NCBI GenBank assembly: GCA_947623455.1
Contig: OX392527.1
Coordinates: 51,132,401-51,196,400 of the forward strand
DNA: 64,000 nt
Reading direction: 5' to 3'
Source of the DNA: Mimachlamys varia
Lineage: Eukaryota; Mollusca; Bivalvia; Pectinida; Pectinidae
A program made the translations under genes and the position numbers. Under the pieces are notes generated by a model that saw nothing but the letters and a program-made list of their open reading frames with translations, was not told where the DNA came from and made no database searches. Of this stretch, positions 60,341 through 64,000 are shown piece by piece; position 1 is the first letter of the stretch, and every line of letters begins with the position of its first letter.

Positions 60341-61823
60341 TACAAGGCACATTGAATTTATATATGTCGCAAGAGAATGATATCAAAAGAGATGAGGGGA
60401 CCCATTTCTTGTTTTCTATTCATGTAAAACTATTAAGAATTGTGTTACCTGGTATATTTTATTGAAATACTGATCGGTTTAAACATGCTTATATGATGAG
60501 TACAAGTTCATGCTGGTTATAATAAATTCTATCAATAATACGTTTAAGTTTTCCACAATAAATGATTTATCTTTATGGGTAGCCAGAATTCTTTATATGT
60601 GTCTTGTGTCTGAAGCCTATTGGAAAGGCCCAGAAAACAATATTTCTGTTTCCTTTCTTGCAGATCCACACACAATGTACATGTAGTAGTACATATATGT
60701 ATGTATACAAAAGCTGAATTTTGGACTAAAATCAATAAATATCGAGGTATTGTTACAAGGTTCAGAACAGTGCATGCACAAATACGCTTTATTAATAAAT
60801 CAAAACAAACTTATAAAAGATTTTCCATCCTGTTGCTATCATTGTCTTAAAAAAAATATATATATAGAAATATTGTACTAGACAGGAAGACTTCAACGTG
60901 GTGAATTTATGGCATTTACTTCAAGAAGACTTCATGACTTAATGATATTTGTAAGGATTTTATGACAACTTTTTTCAGAAGAACTTTACAGTATTTGTTT
61001 AACAAAATGTATATTTGATGCAATGACTCCCCCCACCACCAAAAAATGCAAGAAAAAATGCAGGAATCAGAATTTGCCTTACCAAGACTTGACTTTGTCA
61101 TATATTGGCAAGAACATTAATGTATAAATACATCAGTTATCAATGCTAGGAAAGTGATGATTTTTTACTTTACCTGGATACTGTTTAACATGACAATATC
61201 TTACATCTCATTAACTGAATTTATAGGGAAATAAATTTATATACACTATTTACACTAGTTCCATTTAGTAATAAATCCCTGTTATAAAAACTCTTGACAA
61301 CATAATGTCATGATACCCCTAATAAACCTTCGTTTTCAATGATTTCCTCACGATGCAAGGTTTTATTTATATGTTTACCCAATGTATCACTTAAATCTGA
61401 TAAAAGCTCTCAACAACCAATAAGTTATCTAATAACCGCTATTTCAAATGTATGTCTTCTCTGATTTATTAAGTGGTAAACCTAAGCCGTCTTCTTTCTT
61501 GCAAGACACCTGTGAGGCATGTCTAGATAGAAACCGAGTTCCATTATTCATTTTCCTCTCCGAGTCTGAAGAACTCTCTATTTACATCAAAGCTATCTTT
61601 TTCTATCATGCAGGCATGATGGTGACAGTGGAAACAACTTAGAAAGACAGCTACTATGACATATTGTAGATCTGCATATTCCTATCTATAATAGAAACTA
61701 GCTATTTTGAAATACACTTGTGCTCAGTACTTTTTCCAGCTATTTTGAGACAAATATTGACAAACTGTTTTTTTAATATTTTTTTAATCTTTTTTTTCTC
61801 AGAGGTATTGCCACTTAGTAAGG

Positions 61824-61993
61824 AGGGATAATTCTGGCTCTTTAAACCTATGGGAGAATTTGAGGGATTTTATGGGATTAGTAAGATTTCTATGAAATTT
61901 TACTGTATAAAATTATACAATTTTGAATTTTAATGAATTTTTCAGGAAAAATATGGGTAAAAATCCATAAATTTCGCCTCAAAGTTATCCCTG
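61824..61993 (+). mobile_element. 170-bp inverted-repeat element, family G copy 2
   Basis: It begins agggataattctgg and ends ctcaaagttatccctgg. It contains gagaatttgagggattttat and gaaaaatatgggtaaaaatc, which are shared in reverse orientation with 26128-26301. Confidence 0.75.
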
Positions 61994-62409
61994 GTAAGTA
62001 GTAATCTAAGAGTAGAAATTTTACTTGAAATCCCTGTATGTCTCAGCTTAATTGGTCACTATGCTGGGCAACAATAAGGTTAAAACCGGTAGAGGTCATT
62101 ATACATCACTAATTCATTACCTTCCCTGATGTGGTCACTGATTAGAATCGACATTTGACATTAGTAATTGATCTTGTAGAATCATAGGGAAAAAGCATCT
62201 CCCAGCATCTAAATTCTGGTAAATAATAACAGCAAAAGTGGGAATATAGAGGTCAATATTACATTAATAATCAATTACTTCCCTGATGCAGTCACAGATC
62301 CCAAACATAAACAAATAATAGGAAAAGTATACCTGTTAATGTCGCACAACGGGAGACGCTTTATATAATACACAGTATAGTCAGACTTGTGTTAATTATT
62401 CACAAAGGT

Positions 62410-62620
62410 TCACAGAATTTGTGTGAAGTCTGTACAGAAACCCTTAGCAGCTCTATGTATTATATTGTACGATTTGGCCAGTCCAGAAACAATAGCTGGT
62501 TTTGTGGCTTTGTGTGGCATTGTAGCCATTCTGAGTGCCGTGCCGTGTGACTTTGCCAATGCTTCAGTTTTACCTGGGGGACATATTGGGGTTCCAAGTC
62601 TACCTTCCACAAATTAAATA
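62410..62620. other. GC-richer stretch, open on both strands; not assigned
   Basis: Overlapping 64- and 66-codon open frames run on both strands through sequence visibly richer in G and C than its surroundings. The minus strand has a strong donor-like site (CCCCCAG before gtaaaac, exon end at 62574). It could be a non-coding first exon of CDKL2, an old retrocopy fragment, or chance. I recognise no protein family. Confidence 0.25.
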
Positions 62621-63940
62621 AACCTGTATTTTAATGAGAGAGGCAATGTCAATAGACACTAACTTGTTAACATCAAAATACCAAAAAGATTCATGAAAGT
62701 GGATCAAGAAAGAGCAACTATTCAATAGTAACTTAAGAATAAGAATCGTATTGGAGGCATATAAACTTGCTTTTGAAATACCGGCGAGGAATGTCAAAAA
62801 ATGAATACAGGCATTTCATAAAAGAGGAAAATATTTTTTTCAATTATGACATAATAAAATAAACCTTCAGAAGTACAAAAGAAATATTTTATTGGTGACA
62901 TTATTATATGATCATATTGCATTATATAATTACTACAGTTTAAACTGAAAGTTATTCGTTGTGATATTGAGAATGCCATTATACAGCCTATATTGACATA
63001 CATTGAGGTACCCCTTGCTACCCCTTTTAAAGTCTGGACGAGACTATTGATCGTAGGAGAAGGCTGAACATCGACTTGACAGATACTGTGTGCAATTAAT
63101 AGACTAACAATCAACCTAAGCCCTTTGTAATCAGACAGGCATTAATAAAAATTGGTTTAAATGTACAGTGGTAGATAGATATCCAGTCGGTAGGTATATC
63201 TCTATATACCTACGTATACTCTATAAAACTGGCATCCCTTCGTTTCTATATATATATAATACATACACACGCAAGGGAAATATAATATTGTCAGTTAGCA
63301 TTATTCTGTCCTGGCTTGGGAGATGGGCCTAAACTCAAATTACACCTGATTGTGAATTGTTTAAATCTACTGGTTAAGCAGGTGTTACGGTGTGAATGTT
63401 GATTATCTTAAATTATACAGGCAGTGCTGTGTTGATTGTATAATAGATCTACAAAAGTCGCACACAAAAAAATATTTACAATACAAATATGCCTGTCTAC
63501 AATATATATTATGTGAAGGCATGCATTGGTAGTATAAAAATATCATGCATTTAAATGTTTCTATTTACATTACATATATATAGCAGTTATCTGTTGTCTG
63601 GCTATAAAGTACATATACATGTATTTCTAGTCTCACATTACCAGTCTGAGTTAAATTGGTCAAACATATACAACATTTAAAATGTATTAGAGACAATCTT
63701 TGTAAACTTAATGCAAGCAAGGCTGAGTGAAGATATATACTGATCAAATATGGTTCTAAAACTTTCAGTTCTTAAGATTATATCATTTGAGGTTTCAAAC
63801 TTAAGTAAATGAAATTGTTTTTGGCCAATATTTTAAAACCTCATGCATGTAAGCAAGCTTCTTGCTAAAAGGTCATAAGAAGAGTCTGTTTAAAGAAAAT
63901 ATTGACACTGCATAACAGCACAAGGACATTTTGTCCATTG

Positions 63941-64000
63941 ACCAAGGGAGGTAACAATACAATGAACCAAGGGGGGTAACAATACTATGAGCTAAGGGAG
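63941..64000. repeat. 25-bp tandem repeat, cut by the window end
   Basis: accaagggaggtaacaatac plus aatga starts at 63941, 63966 and 63991 (partial). The array continues beyond the window. Confidence 0.85.

Overview
This is AT-rich animal nuclear DNA with no bacterial-style gene packing. The repeat content points to a marine mollusc, most likely a bivalve. It includes tRNA-derived SINEs, many short inverted-repeat transposons, tandem-repeat-bearing elements with hairpin ends, and repeats rich in GACCTTTGACC motifs. The organism assignment is inference; the gene calls rest on translated exons with matching splice phases.

Two protein-coding genes are supported, arranged tail to tail. On the + strand, 7.8-10.25 kb holds the last three coding exons of an SH2 adaptor of the SH2D4A/SH2D4B type; its 5' exons were not found. 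On the - strand, 22.27-59.40 kb holds what appears to be the complete coding region of the kinase CDKL2: 12 coding exons, phase-consistent throughout, predicted 681 residues, with a 16 kb first intron. It has every kinase catalytic motif, a TDY activation loop and a long charged tail. Its 3' UTR may run about 4.5 kb, to a poly(A) signal near 17.78 kb.

Almost everything else is repeat or unrecognised AT-rich sequence. Region by region: 1-7.8 kb has a 52-bp tandem array, a long perfect-looking hairpin, a C-rich array, four inverted-repeat elements and a 27-bp minisatellite. 10.2-17.7 kb is mostly featureless between the two genes. 17.7-22.3 kb is the CDKL2 3' UTR with a TTAA-flanked element and a SINE fragment. 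22.3-43.2 kb holds CDKL2 exons 2-12, whose introns carry inverted-repeat elements, a hAT-like element with a small intact reading frame, a SINE with target duplications, and long G or C runs. 43.2-59.2 kb (intron 1) holds a 3.76 kb composite tandem-repeat element with two hairpin-type 3' ends and a 35-bp minisatellite interrupted by a second hAT-like element. 59.4-64 kb is upstream of CDKL2 with no supported gene.

I found no undescribed multi-gene system. The points most worth checking are the hAT-like element with a shortened intact reading frame and its relative nested in a minisatellite, the shared architecture of the tandem-repeat elements, the nested-palindrome element family, and the 51-bp-arm hairpin at 1.3 kb.
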